Assembly: GCF_902167145.1 (NCBI RefSeq)
Contig: NC_050104.1
Location: forward strand, 94,251,849-94,315,848
DNA from: Zea mays
Taxonomy: Eukaryota > Streptophyta > Magnoliopsida > Poales > Poaceae
Reading direction: 5' to 3'
DNA length: 64,000 bases
Below, in pieces: positions 47,501 through 59,469 of this stretch (positions are counted from its first letter, which is position 1; each line of letters begins with the position of its first letter). The position numbers were made by a program, and so were the translations under genes. The notes under the pieces are model-generated. The model made no database searches. It saw only the letters and a program-made list of their open reading frames with translations, and was not told where the DNA came from.

Positions 47501-48856
47501 GCTAGGAGCCGGTGTTGAGCGTTGCTGCTCCGGCGAGCTGCTTAGTGGCTAGACGGCGTTGGAGAGATGGGGGAAGATGCCGACATGGAGGAGACGATTA
47601 CAGGGAGAGTCCTCGCAACCTCGGTTGAGGAGCACGACGAGAGGGAGGAAGACGAGGGGCTGGAAACGAACGAGCAAACTGAGCGCGTGACGGGATAAGA
47701 ATGACGGAAATGACTAGAAGCAAGGACAGCTTACGGATCAGGTAGAAAGGAGAGGGCGGTGGAGATAAAAAAATGGAACTCTGTTTTATTCTACCCAAAA
47801 TCTGAACCACGCTTCAACCACTTGAGACAAAAATGCAGCAGCAGCCGAGTGAACCCACCCTGCGGACCCCCACACATTTGATCTCATCCACAACCGTGCA
47901 AATGGAGCACAGCAGAGCGCAGATTTTTTTTCCAGAAATATCTGCCATCAACTTCGATGCCGACTGAACGCTCCACCCTTCTCCCCCCTTGATCTCTCAA
48001 TTTGCAGTAATAACAGAGAGGTTATGCTGAATATATATGTTCTCCAATCAACCCTCTATCAAATTGCTATAGAAACCATAGCCTTATACTTCCTGGATTC
48101 AACACCAAACAACCCAAAAAAATGGGTGAAAACACAGAACTCCAATTCAGCTAACTGAATAACAAACTAACCTCCCCATCTGACAGCACGAATTTTGACC
48201 CAATTTTCTCCAAGGTTAGTGCAGCACTAATCAAAGATCTTCAAAGTCACTATAGGGTTCTGGGACTCAACCTTCACAGTTCCAAAGTTACGGTGCCCAG
48301 AAATCAACCAAATTTTATTAGCGCCTTTCTGCTGGTCTGAATTTCGAGTTCAGATCACCCCCTCCTCCTTTTCTGCTCGAGGCAGTTTGAGCCTCCCTTT
48401 TCTCCCAAGCCAATATGGTGTCAAGCCAAACCTTCATAATAAAATTTGTTCATTGATATACGGTCTCCAACGTTACTACAAACTTCTTGGTCCAATCACA
48501 CAAGAATCACAAGTTATGATACTCCGGAGTTGGTCATAATTTACTGAAATTTGTTTTTAGCTTTTGAATCACATTCAATTCACAGCACCGATTGGCAGCC
48601 AATGTTCGAGGCATTTAACTTAGGTTTCTATACAGTACCAGACCCAAACCTTCTCAAGAGAGTTGTTCACCTTTCTATGGTTTACCAATTCACTATAGAC
48701 ACCATGGTCCAACACTTTATGGATTAGCCACAAAAGAGCTCTGAAGTTCAGCAAATTGCACTGAAATTCAGTTTTCATTGGACTGAGTGAAATCCAGTTT
48801 GTGTGACTGACAGTCCCACTTTGGGCAGTATTTACACCACTTTTTGTGTAGGGTCA

Positions 48857-50335
48857 ACTATCGGCGTTTCGAGACTGGGGGGTCCCTAAGCCGACGAGTG
48901 AATGTCGCCGCGTGCCCCAGCCCAGATGGGTCGACGCGAGGCCGAGCGCGAAGGGGGAAAGCGAGGTGGCCGGAGATGGGCGTGAGAGAGGTGGAAATCC
49001 CGCGGCCTTCGTGTTCGTCCCGCGCCCAGGTCGGGTGCGCTTGCAGTAGGGGATTACAAGCGTCCACGCGGGAGAGGGAGCGAGCGGCTTCAAGCGAGCG
49101 CCTGTCTCGTCCTCGTCCCCGCGCGGCCAACCCTTTCTAAGAGGGCCCTGGTCCTTCCTTTTATAGGCGTAAGGAGAGGATCCAGGTGTACAATGGGGGG
49201 TATAACAGAGTGCTACGTGTCTAGCGGAGGAGAGCTAGCGCCCTAAGTACATGCCGTCGTGGCAGCCGGAGAGATTTTGGCACCCAGCTGGTGTGATGTC
49301 GTGGCCATCGGAGGAGTGCTGGAGCCTGGCGGAGGGACAGCTGTCGGAGCTGTTGAGTCCTTGCTGACGTCCTCTTGCTTCCGTAAGGGGGCTGAGAGCA
49401 GCCGTCGTCACAGAGTATGCGGGGCGCCATCATTGCCTATCTGGCGGAGCGAGCCAGATGGGACGCCGGTCTTGTTCCCCATGGCCCGAGTCAGCTCGGG
49501 GTAGGGTGATGATGGCGTCTCCTGTTGACGTGGCTGGTCTGCGCCCTAGGTTGGGCGATGTGGAAGCTCCTCCGAAGCCGAGGTCGAGTCTGTCTTCCGT
49601 GGCCGAGGTCGAGTCCGAGCCCCTGGTTCGGGCGAGGCGGAGACCGTCGGCTGAGGCCAGGGCGGAGTCCGAGCCCTGGGGTCGGGCGAAGCAGAGTTCG
49701 TCGTCTTCTGGGGCTGAGCCCGAGTCCGAGCCCTGGGTCGGGCGGAGCGGAGTTCGTCGTCTTCCGGGACTTAGCCCGAGTCCGAGCCCTGGGTCGGGCG
49801 GAGCGGAGTTCGTCGTCTTCCGGGGCTTAGCCCGAGTCCGAGCCCTGGGTCGGGCGGAGCGGAGTTCGTCGTCTTCCGGGGCTTAGCCCGAGTCCGAGCC
49901 CTGGGTCGGGCGGAGCGGAGTTCGTCGTCTTCCGGGGCTTAGCCCGAGTCTGAGCCCTGGGTCGGGCGGAGCGGAGTTCGCCGTCTTCCGAGGCTTAGCC
50001 CGAGTCCGAGCCCTGGGTCGGGCGGAGCGGAGCTTCCTATGGTGCCTGCGGCCGGGCCTGACTGCCTGTCAGCCTCACTCTGTCAAGTGGCACCGCAGTC
50101 GGAGCGGCGCAGGTGGCGCTGTCTTTCTGTCAGGCCGGTCAGTGGAGCGGCGAAGTGACGGCGGTCACTTTGGCTCTGTCGGCTGGGGGGCGCGCGTCAG
50201 GATAAAGGTGTCAGACCGCCTTTGCATTAAATGCTCCTACGATTTGGTCGGTCGGTGCGGCGATTTGGTCAGGGTTGCTTCTTGGCGAAGACAGGGCCTC
50301 GGGCGAGCCGGAAATATGTTCGCCGCTGGAGGGGG
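48857..50335 (-). repeat. 3' LTR of the Tat element, truncated in U3
   Basis: Matches 59169 to about 60759 of the other LTR apart from repeat number, then diverges after GGAGGGGG. The outer 197 bp of U3 (60760-60956 in the intact copy) and the polypurine tract are missing. The outer end reads ACTATCGG where TGTCGG is expected. Confidence 0.88.
49682..50032 (+). repeat. 56-bp tandem repeats in the 3' LTR (six units plus part)
   Basis: Unit starts TCGGGCGGAGCGGAGTTCGT at 49682, 49738, 49794, 49850, 49906 and 49962, with a partial seventh at 50018. Units differ at a few positions. The first unit is the most different. Confidence 0.95.
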
Positions 50336-50347
50336 TAGCCCCCGAGG

Positions 50348-50377
50348 CCTCGGAGGAGTGGTTTGACTCCTCCGAGG
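50348..50377. other. Perfect 12-bp hairpin at the truncated LTR edge
   Basis: CCTCGGAGGAGT (50348-50359) and its exact complement ACTCCTCCGAGG (50366-50377) are separated by a 6-base loop. It lies 12 bp beyond the point where the truncated LTR stops matching its partner. Confidence 0.85.
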
Positions 50378-50940
50378 TCTTAATGCCTCGCATAATGCTT
50401 CGGCTGGTCTGGTCGTTCCCTCATGCGAGCTGGCCGTAGCCCGGGTGTACGGTCGGGTCCCAAGTTCTCGGGCTGGTATGTTGACGCTGTCAACGGTTCG
50501 GCCGGAGCCGGGTTTGCGAGAGCAGCCCCCGAGCCTCTGCATAGGGCGAGAGGGCGATCAGGGACAGACTCGACTTTTTTACATACGCCCCTGCGTCGCC
50601 TTTCCGCAAGGAGGAGGGGGGGGAGAGCGCCATGTTGCCCTCGATGGGCGCCGAACATGGTGTCTCCGGTGAGCTGCAGGCGGGTAATCCGAGTGGACGT
50701 CCGTGCCCCGTTCGTTAGGGGTCGGCTAGGGGCCCAGAGGCGCGCCCAAAAGTACCTGCGGGTGATCTGCCGGACCTGGTCCCCTAGCGACGGGGTCCGA
50801 GGGCTCGATGCCTCCCTCTGATGGGATTCCGTTACAAGATCGTTCCCGCTGGTCTCGGAAATGTCCTAGGGTACCTCGGGAGCGCAGCCCGAGCCTTGGT
50901 TATGTATCGAATGTACCCATGGTCATCCCTCGCTCCGTGT

Positions 50941-51160
50941 CTGAGGCGGCTGTGAACCCTTTGGGGGCCAGCCTTCGAACCCCTGATCAGTAGTGGGCGC
51001 GGAGCCCGAGTAGCCTGAGGCGGCCATGGAACCCTTCCGAGGGGCCGGCCTTCGAACCTCTGACCAGTAGTGGGTGTAGAGCCCACGCGATCTGAGGCGG
51101 CTGTCGAACCCTTCCGAGGGGCCAGCCTTCGAACCTCTGATCAGTAGGGAGGCTCGGAGC
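50941..51160 (+). repeat. 75-bp tandem repeats, three units
   Basis: Units start CTGAGGCGGC at 50941, 51015 and 51092, each followed by GAACC, GGCCAGCCTTCGAAC-like text and GATCAGTAG. It lies upstream of the antisense gene, in DNA with no other coding. Confidence 0.85.
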
Positions 51161-51493
51161 CTGGTTCCTTCACGGGGAAGGATCCTTTTCGGGGTATCCC
51201 CCTTTCCCGATCCCTGTTGCAAGAGAGAGAAAGAGAAAAAAAGGAAAAGGATACGAAATCGAACGACGCGGCGTACCTTTTTTGACGCTGTCATTATGGC
51301 GAAGGCGAAGCGTCGCCCGCTTCTCCTGCCAGAGGCGCCGCGTGTCCCGCCGCGGAGTTAATGTGACGGGGCGCACGTTTCGCGGGGCGGCTGTTGCGCG
51401 TGCGCGAGCCGTTTGAGGAACGACTGTTTTGCTTCGTGTTTTTGAATCCCGCGGCCGGTCCGGGCGGAACGTTGAACGGGTCTCGCTTTGGCC

Positions 51494-51501
51494 TTTATAT
51501 A
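51494..51501 (+). promoter_or_regulatory. Candidate TATA box of the antisense gene
   Basis: TTTATATA lies 135-142 bp before the ATG at 51636, in otherwise GC-rich DNA. The spacing fits transcription starting about 30 bp on and a 5' UTR of about 110 nt. Confidence 0.5.
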
Positions 51502-51635
51502 CTCGAGGGAGGGCCTGGCGGTGGTTCTTTGCTCCGCTTCCTGCCTCCCTCTTAGGTTTTCGTAACCTGAGAGATTTAGCCAGAAAAAGAAACTGCCCAC
51601 CCTGTCCTTCGCGCCGCCACCCCTTCTGCTAGGTG

Positions 51636-54600
51636 ATGGCCGACCGGGTGACCATCATCCCGCCGCGCGACCCATGGCCTTTCTCCACAGTGACGGCGGG
51701 CGATCTAGAGGATCTTGTTGCTGAGGGTTTACTTCGCCCTCTCTCCGATGAGAGGCGGCCGGAATGGATTCCTCCCGTGAGTGGAGCCGCTCCGTCCCCA
51801 CCGCCGGGGTACGTCGTGAGCTTCGTCTCCTTCCACGAGCGGGGATTTGGTGTGCCGGCGAGCCGCTTTATGCGGGCGATCCTACACCATTACGGGGTGG
51901 AGTTGCACAACCTTAGCCCCAACTCCATCTCGCAGGCCGCCATCTTCGTAGCGGTGTGCGAGGGGTACTTGGGGATCGCCCCCCATTGGGATTTGTGGAC
52001 CCATCTCTTTTTCGCGGAGCTTTTCGCTTCGCCGACGGGGGAGAGAAAGGTTCGCGCGGCAGTGCGGGCCGGCGGCTGCACCCTCCTGCTGAGGCAGTCG
52101 CGGGCGTCGCTGTATATTCTCGCCATCCTCGCGTCCTCGAACAAGGGGTGGCAGCGCCGGTGGTTCTACCTCTGGAATGATGGCAAGTTGCTCCCGCCGT
52201 TCTCCCAGCGAGTATTCACCATCGCCGCCGATGCTTGGCGCCATGGGACCCCGCACGAAAGACAGAAGAACCTCGAACCCCTTCTCAAGGCCTTGGAGGC
52301 GTTGCGGAAGGGGGGACTCACCGCCGCGGGAGTGATTGCCGCCATCCACCACCGGAGGGTGCTTCCCTTGGCGGAGCGACGGTTGCCGCTTTGGGAGATG
52401 ACACCGGAGGCTGACTTGGAGGGCTCGCGGATGTCCTCGGATCCTCTTCCCTTCGATGTCCTCCACAGGCGGGTGGCCGTTGCGTTGGGGAAGCCGGACC
52501 CCAGCGCCTTCTCCCAGCCTTTGATGCGCCCTGACCAAGGGTGCGTGACTCTGGTGAGTGCCCACTCCTTCTTTCCTCTTGCGTCGGATTGCCCCTAGTT
52601 TTTACGGTTGGGATTTCCATCCGTCTTCAGGAGGTAGGGTGGCACAAGCCTTCCCTGCCACGGGTCCCGCAGGATGCGGTGGACCGAGCAGCGCGGCGGG
52701 TTGCCACGGAGGAGAAGAAGAAAAAGAAGGACGCGGAGAAGGCCCGGGCCCGCGAGCGGATGCGGGCTCGAGACGGCTTGGAAAAGCTCCGTCGTCGGCA
52801 GGAGAGGGAGGGGCTCCCGAGGGAGCCGTCGCCGGAAACGCCTGACGACGACGACGATGATGAAGATGACGACGAGGAAGACGACATGGCTGCTCGCCTT
52901 GGTCTCAGCCCTGGCTTGGGGTTAGGCCGGGAGCTGTCAAGCCAGCCCCCGAGCGGGCTGATGCCGTCAGTCCTCGGAGCCGGGATGCCGGGGTCCCGGC
53001 CCGAAGAGCGGGGGCAGTCTGAGAGGGTACCTGACCCCTCGGCTAGGGGAGTTGAGGCGACCCCGGGGAGCCAGGCCGAGGCGTCTGTTCCCCGAGAGTC
53101 GTCGCCCACGCCGGCAGCGCAGGAGAGCGACCCTCAGGTCGCCGTGGCAGTGCCTGAGCAGTCCGTCCCCCGGGCATCCAAAGCGCCCAAAGCAAGGGCG
53201 GTGTCGAAGCTGCCGGTGAAGCGGACCTCGGCGGCGGCTTTGGGGGTCGAGACCCGAGAGATCTCCCCTCAGGCACGGTTGATCATGGCCCGGAGCGGGT
53301 AAGTATCTTGGAACGTCTTCGTCCTGGCTTTTCATTCGTATGTCCCAACCGTGATTTTTCTTTCCCCCTTAGCAAGCGAAGCCATGGCCTGACCGACCTG
53401 GCTCCCCGAAAGGCCCTTAAGACGGCGTCGGCTTGCGCAGCCGGCGCCGCTCCGGGTCTTGCTGTTCAGCTGACCTTCTCGCAAGGCGCTCCACAGCAGG
53501 GGGCTCAGGCGGCACCAGTCGCCGTGGAGCGAGTTCTCGAGGCTGGCTCTTCTGCCGAGGTGGCCATCGTGCTAGGGGAGGCGGCTGACGCGGATGTGGC
53601 CCCGGCCCCACCGGACGTGCCGGCGGTGCTGGCACCTGTGGCTACCGAAGCCGCCGCCGTCCCGGTCGGGGAGCGACCGGTCGCTGCCGACGCTGAGACG
53701 TCCGAGGCGTCGGCGCTTGGTGCCTCGGAGGAGGGGGCGTGGAGACGCGATCCGTCCCGCCGGGCGGCAGCCTTGTCGCTGTGTGGCGGGGCTCCGAGGG
53801 TCAGCGCCAGTTGCTCCGGTTCCGGACCCGTGAGGCCTCGGATCCCGTCTTCGTTCTCGACGATGAACGGGAGGAACAGTCCTGGGACGAGCTTCGCGAG
53901 TGTGCCGAAGCAACGGTGGGGTCGCTCCGGTCGTCGCTGGAGGTTTTCTGCAGGGACGTCCCCAAAATCCTCCAGGTAGCGGTTTCAGGCATACCTTTTC
54001 TCCTTTGTGACCAGGGCGTCTTCTCGTGACGTCCCGCTTTCTTCCCTCAGGATCTGACGGATCTGAGCGCCGCCAAGTCGTCGTTCATCCGCCGCGAGGT
54101 CGACGTCTGGGGCTCGCTGCGATCCCTGAGGACCTCGCTCGCCGGGGCAGCTGCGCGCCTCTCTCAGCAGGGCGCCGAGGCGGTGGACCTTCGGTTGCTC
54201 TGCACCGATCTGAGAGCCGAGGCGGCAGCGGCACGCGCGGAGGCGGCCGCGGCGCGCGCAGAAGTGCAACGACTGCAGTCGGAGTTCGACCGGATCGTCA
54301 ATGAGCGGGACCAATCTCGGGGCCGGGCTGCCGAGGCCGAAAGCCGGGCTGGAGCCCTTGCAGCCGACCTAGCCGTAGCCCAGGTTGCAGCTTCGGAGCA
54401 GCGTGCCCGAGCCGGAGGTACGCCTTGGCCATCTTCGGTTTTCGTTTCTGCTTGTTTCCTCCGCTTGTGTTTGAGATCTTTCCTCTGGCTGTTCGCAGAG
54501 CTCGAGTCCGCCCTTGATGAGTCCGCCAAGGCGCTTGCCGAGGCGCTTGCCGAGGCGGCCGAGCAGAGGGTGGCCGACCACGCGGCCATGTCCGAGGCCG

Positions 54601-54989
54601 TCTCGGACTTCTGCCGGGTCCTTGGCTCTGGCGACGTCCCCTCAGGAAGCTCCCCTCAAAATCGCCTGCAGGTCTTGGGCGATCATGTGCGCAGTAGACT
54701 TCGCGAGGCGCTACAACACGACGTCAGGCGGGCCTTCGCCGTGCTCGCTTCCCACTATGTTGTGGACCTGGAGCGGGTCAGCGAGGGGTACTGCCTTCCT
54801 GACGAAGATGAAGCCACCCTGGCAGAAGTCCAGAGGCTCGATGCGGCCGCCGCGGATCCGAGCGCAGTGCTGGCGACCACCTTCGAGGCAGAGATCCTCC
54901 CGCCTGCGCCGTCATCCGAAGCCGGGATGGACTTTGCCGAGGCCGGGGACGAAGCCGAAGGCGCGGGTCCTTCCCGGGGCGACGCCTAA
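51636..54989 (+). CDS. Five-exon antisense gene of the Tat element (gypsy-type transposon domain, coiled coil)
   Basis: Exons: 51636-52553, 52631-53298, 53373-53975, 54051-54417 and 54499-54989, each joined at GT-AG sites. About 1,010 codons. The first exon matches the 'putative gypsy type transposon' domain common in grass genomes (YVVSFVSFHERGFGVP near 51810, SISQAAIFVAVCEG near 51928, WFYLWND near 52160). Exon 2 is Lys/Arg-rich coiled coil then an acidic run. Exons 4-5 are Ala/Glu-rich coiled coil. The function is not established; such ORFs occur in Tat elements and have been suspected of a structural or regulatory role. One frame change near 53735-53745 in exon 3 probably breaks this copy. 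The start is the ATG; the codon just before it is GTG. The 3' end overlaps the opposing gag-pol remnant. Confidence 0.75.
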
Positions 54990-55389
54990 CTCCGTCGGAG
55001 CAGTTTCTGTTGGATGCACGTGTGTCTTTCTGCGGCCGCTGAGGCCTGAACACTTTATTACCGTTGCATGAAGTCGTGCTCTTTTCCCTTTTATTTTGCG
55101 TGTCCGGCCCCGCCTGTCAGTAGCAGGGTGGTTTCCCCAAGTAGGGGTCACTTTTCGTGGCGGGTGACGAGTGAGGTGTCCATAACCCGGAGGTGTAGGA
55201 GTCCCTCGGCTCAGTCGGCCTTGCCACTTACATGCACCCGCGTTCGCTCCTTGGGGTCTTGCTTCCGACATAGCCGGGGGAACACAAAAGCCCTTTCGAT
55301 TGAAAATTTTGACGCAGAGGGGTTCCCCCCTTTTTAGCCCCCGAGGGAGGGTCGGGTTCTGCCGAGGCAAGGCCGACCCTTCCTTGATG

Positions 55390-58300
55390 ACTAAAACCTC
55401 GCCTTGACTGTCGGCCAGTTCGTTTGTTCCGGGCTTCAGAACTTTGGCGATAACAAGCGGCCCTTCCCAGGGGTGCGTGTAGCTCCCGGGTGTCTTCAAC
55501 AAGGGCTCGGGGTGCTGCGCGATGGCCGCGATCTTCTCCGGATCGGCTTCGATGCCTCGCTTGGAGACGATGAACCCCAAGAGCATGCCTCGGGGCACCC
55601 CGAAGACACACTTTTCGGGATTGAGCTTGACGCCTTTCGCCTCTTTGATGAACCCTGCCGCCATTAGCTTGCGGATCTCCTCGCCTATGGCTCTGCGCTT
55701 CTCCTCGTCGAATCGGCGCAGAGGCTGCTTGACGGGTCGGGCTCCGGCTCGGATGTCCAGCGAGTGCTCGGCGGCATCCCTCGGTATGCCGGGAATGTCC
55801 AAGGGACTCCGCGCGAAGACGTCGGCGTTCGCGCGGAGAAAGTCGACGAGCACTGCTTCCTATTTGGGATCGAGCCCGGAGCCGATCCGGATCTGCTTGG
55901 AGGCGTCGCTGCTGGGGTCGAGGGGGACGGCCTTAATCGTCTCCGCTGGCTCAAAGTTGCCGGAATGACGCTTCACATCTGGCACCTCCTTAGAGAGGCT
56001 CTCCAGGTCGGCGATGAGGGCCTCGGACTCGGCGAGGGCCTCGGCGTACTCCACGCACTCCACGTCGCATTCGAACGCGCGTTTGTACGTGGGGCCGACG
56101 GTGATGACCCCGTTGGGGCCCGGCATCTTGAGCTTCAGGTAGGTGTAGTTGGGGACGGCCATGAACTTCGCGTAGCATGGCCTCCCCAGTACCGCGTGGT
56201 AGGTTCCTTGGAACCCGACCACCTCAAACGTCAGGGTCTCCCTTCGGAAGTTGGAGGGTGTTCCGAAGCAGACGGGAAGGTCGAGTTGTCTGAGGGGCTG
56301 GACGCGCTTCCCGAGAATGATCCCATGGAAGGGCGCAGCGCCTGCCCGGACAGAGGACAGATCGACACGCAGGAGCCCGAGGGTCTCGGCGTAGATGATG
56401 TTGAGGCTGCTGCCTCCGTCCATGAGGACCTTGGTGAGCCTGACGTTGCCGATGACGGGGTCGACGACGAGCGGGTATTTCCCCGGGCTCGGCACATGGT
56501 CGGGGTGGTCGGCTTGGTCGAAAGTGATGGGCTTGTCGGACCAGTCTAGGTAGACTGGCGCCGCCACCTTCACCGAATAGACCTCCCGGCGCTCTTGCTT
56601 GCGGTGCCGAGCCGAGGCATCCGCCGCTTGCCCACCGTAGATCATGAAGCAGTCGCGGACCTTGGGGAACTCTCCTGCTTGGTGATCTTCCTTCTTGTCG
56701 TCGTCGCGGGCCTTGCCACCCTCCGTGGGTGGCCCGGCCCTGTGGAAGTGGCGCCGAAGCATGACGCACTCCTCAAGGGTGTGCTTGACAGGCCCCTGGT
56801 GATAGGGGCACGGCTCCTTGAGCATCTTGTCGAAGAGGTTGGCACCTCCGGGGGGTTTCTGAGGGTTCTTGTACTCGGCGGCGGCGACAAGGTCCGCGTC
56901 GGCGGCGTCGCGTTTCGCTTGCGACTTCTTCTTGCCCTTCTTCTTGGCGCCGCGCTGAGTTGACGCCTCGGGGGCATCTTCCGATGGGCGACCCTGGGGC
57001 TGCTTGTCCTTCCGGAAGATAGCCTCGACCGCCTCCTGGCCGGAGGCGAACTTGGTGGCGATGTCCATCAGCTCGCTCGCCCTGGTGGGGGTCTTGCGAC
57101 CCAGCTTGCTCACCAGGTCGCGGCAGGTGGTGCTAGCGAGGAACGCGCCGATGACATCCGAGTCGGTGATGTTGGGCAGCTCGGTGCGCTGCTTCGAGAA
57201 TCGCCGGATGTAGTCCCAGAGAGACTCTCGCGGCTGCTGTCGGCAGCTTCGGAGGTCCCAGGAATTCCCGGGGCGCACGTACGTGCCCTGGAAATTGCCG
57301 GCGAAAGCTTGGACTAGGTCGTCCTAGTTGGAGATCTGCCCCGGAGGCAGGTGCTCCAACCAGGCGCGGGCGGTGTCGGAGAGAAACAGGGGGAGGTTAC
57401 GGATGATGAGGTTGTCATCGTCCGTTCCACCTAGTTGGCAGGCCAGACTGTAGTCCGCGAGCCACAGTTCCGGTCTCGTCTCCCCCGAGTACTTTGTGAT
57501 AGTAGTCGGGGGTCGAAACCGGGTCGGGAACGGCGCCCGTCGTATGGCCCGGCTGAAGGCCTGCGGACCGGGTGGTTCGGGCGAAGGACTCCGATCCTCC
57601 CCGCTGTCGTAGCATCCCCCACGCCTGGGGTGGTAGCCTCGGCGCACCCTCTCGTCGAGGTGGGCTTGACGGTCGTGGTGATGGTGCTCGTTGCCGAGGC
57701 GACCCGGGGCCACAGGCGCTGTGTTGCGCGTGCGCCCGGTGTAGATCGAGGCTTCCCGCATGAATCGGGAAGTCGCGACATGAGGTTCCAAGGGGTACCC
57801 CTGCCTTCGGGAGGCGGAGCTCTTGGCCCGTCGGACCGTGGTGCCTTCTAGGAGATCCTTGAGCTCTCCCTGGATTCGCCGCCCCTCGGTGGTTGATGGC
57901 TCCGGCATCGCGCGGAGGAACATTGCTGCTGCAGCCAGGTTCTGGCCGACCCCACTGGATGCGGGTGGTGGCCTGAACCTGACGTCGTCGGCGATGCGGT
58001 GCTAGAAGCCCTGGGGTAGATGACGTATTTCTCCGGCCGGAGGTTGGCCCGCCCATGCCTGCCCGACGTCCCGGCGGACCGGCTCAAGCGCTCCTGCTCC
58101 CTCGTCGAGCCTGACCTGCACCCCGCGGATTTGCTCGAGCTGTGGGTCATGGTCCCCTGCCTAAACGGGGACCACAGCTAGCTCCCATGGGATGTCAACG
58201 CGAGGCACCGGCCTAGGGAGATCACCGTCCTCCGGCATGCCGAGATGGTTGCCTTCGGAGTGACCCCCTAGATCGACGTGGAAACATTCGCGGCTTGGGT

Positions 58301-59108
58301 CGCAGCCCTCGTCGCCGAGGCTACGGCTACCATCGGAACAGTCGGAAAGGCAGTAGTCACATGCGGTCATGAAGTCCCGCATGGCACTGGGGTTGCCAAG
58401 TCCAGAGAAATCCCAACAGAAGCTGGGCTCGTCGTCTTCCTCGGACCCAGAGGGCCCGTAGGTCGAGACGTCCGTCAGCCGGTCCCAAGGTGACCGCATA
58501 CGAAACCCCAGAGGGTTTGGGCTCGCCTCTACGAGAGCGCCCGCCAAAGCGAAGCCGCTAGGCGGGTTGAGGCTGAATCCAAATGACGTGGGATGGGAAT
58601 CGGTCGGTACCTCTTGGTCGACGGGCGGTGATGAAGTCACGTCGGGGACTGACTGCACCGTCGTCTTAGGTACGAGGGTGACGTCCAGCAAGCTTTTCGC
58701 GAGCGTGCTGGCGTCGTCCGCTTGCTCGAGATTGGCGTGTTGCGGGGAGATGGCGCTCGTCTTCGTCTCAAGCGCGAGGTCGATGCCCGGTGCGCCCCCC
58801 GTTGGGGTGCTGGCACTATCGGCTCGCTCGACAGCCGACGAGGCGCTGCCTCCTGCTTGGCCTTGGTTGCCCCGCCTTCCCCTCCATCGACGGGGAAGAG
58901 GGCGGGATGAGCTCGAAGGTTGTTCTTCCACCACGCGGGGAAGACGTCGTCGATTCCGCCGCCGGCGGGCGGGCTGTCGGCCGCCATTGCCGCTGTCGCT
59001 CGGCGGTGGAATGAGTATCATGTCATAGCTGCCGTCGAGGGACATGAACTCAAGACTCCCGAAACGGAGCACCGTCCCGGGTTGGAGAGGTTGCTGGAGA
59101 CTGCCCAT
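55390..59108 (-). pseudogene. Tat gag, protease and RT remnant
   Basis: One broken frame starts near 59108. It has a long low-complexity N-terminal gag part, a central gag domain (ELWLADYSLACQLG near 57450; SLWDYIRRFSKQR near 57215), Lys-rich text, and an aspartic protease core VLMDGGSSLNIIY near 56425. It then enters RT: the N-terminal RT region (VKQPLRRFDEEKRRAIGEEI near 55730) jumps at about 55636 to a later RT block (NPEKCVFGV, near 55610) and at about 55490 to the pol C-terminal tail (HPWEGPLVIAKVLKPG). The RT catalytic palm, RNase H and integrase are absent. Stops also lie near 58161, 58006, 57324 and 55858. Gag would form particles; this copy cannot move by itself. Confidence 0.88.
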
Positions 59109-59152
59109 CTGGAGCTTGACGGGAAGCTATTCGTCAACACGCAGCAGGCCCC

Positions 59153-59167
59153 TACCTGGCGCGCCAA
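59153..59167 (-). other. Primer binding site region of the Tat element
   Basis: In element sense, TTGGCGCGCCAGGTA follows the 5' LTR after one base. This GGCGCGCCAGG text is usual at this place in grass Tat elements. The priming tRNA is not assigned here. Confidence 0.6.
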
Positions 59168-59469
59168 CTGTCGGCGTTTCGAGACCGGGGGGGTCCCTAA
59201 GCTGACGAGTGAATGTCGCCGCGTGCCCCAGCCTAGATGGGTCGACGCGAGGCCGAGCGCGAAGGGGGGAAGCGAGGTGGCCGGAGATGGGTGTGAGAGA
59301 GGTGGAAATCCTGCGGCCTTCATGTTCGTCCCGCGCCCAGGTCGGGTGCGCTTGCAGTAGGGGGTTACAAGCGTCCACGCGGGAGAGGGAGCGAGCGGCT
59401 TCAAGCGAGCGCCTGTCTCGTCCTCGTCCCCGCGCGGCCAACTCCCTCTAAGAGGGCCCTGGTCCTTCC

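Noticed and set aside
49458..49886. Open frame of 142 codons with repeats (also at 59769 and 59836)
   Set aside because: It runs through the 56-bp tandem repeats, which shift frame with each unit; the frame is open in several phases only because of GC-rich repeat text.
56595..59028. Plus-strand open frames opposite the Tat gag region
   Set aside because: They are the complement of the gag-protease frame in GC-rich DNA, without splice sites or domains, unlike the plus-strand gene at 51636-54989.
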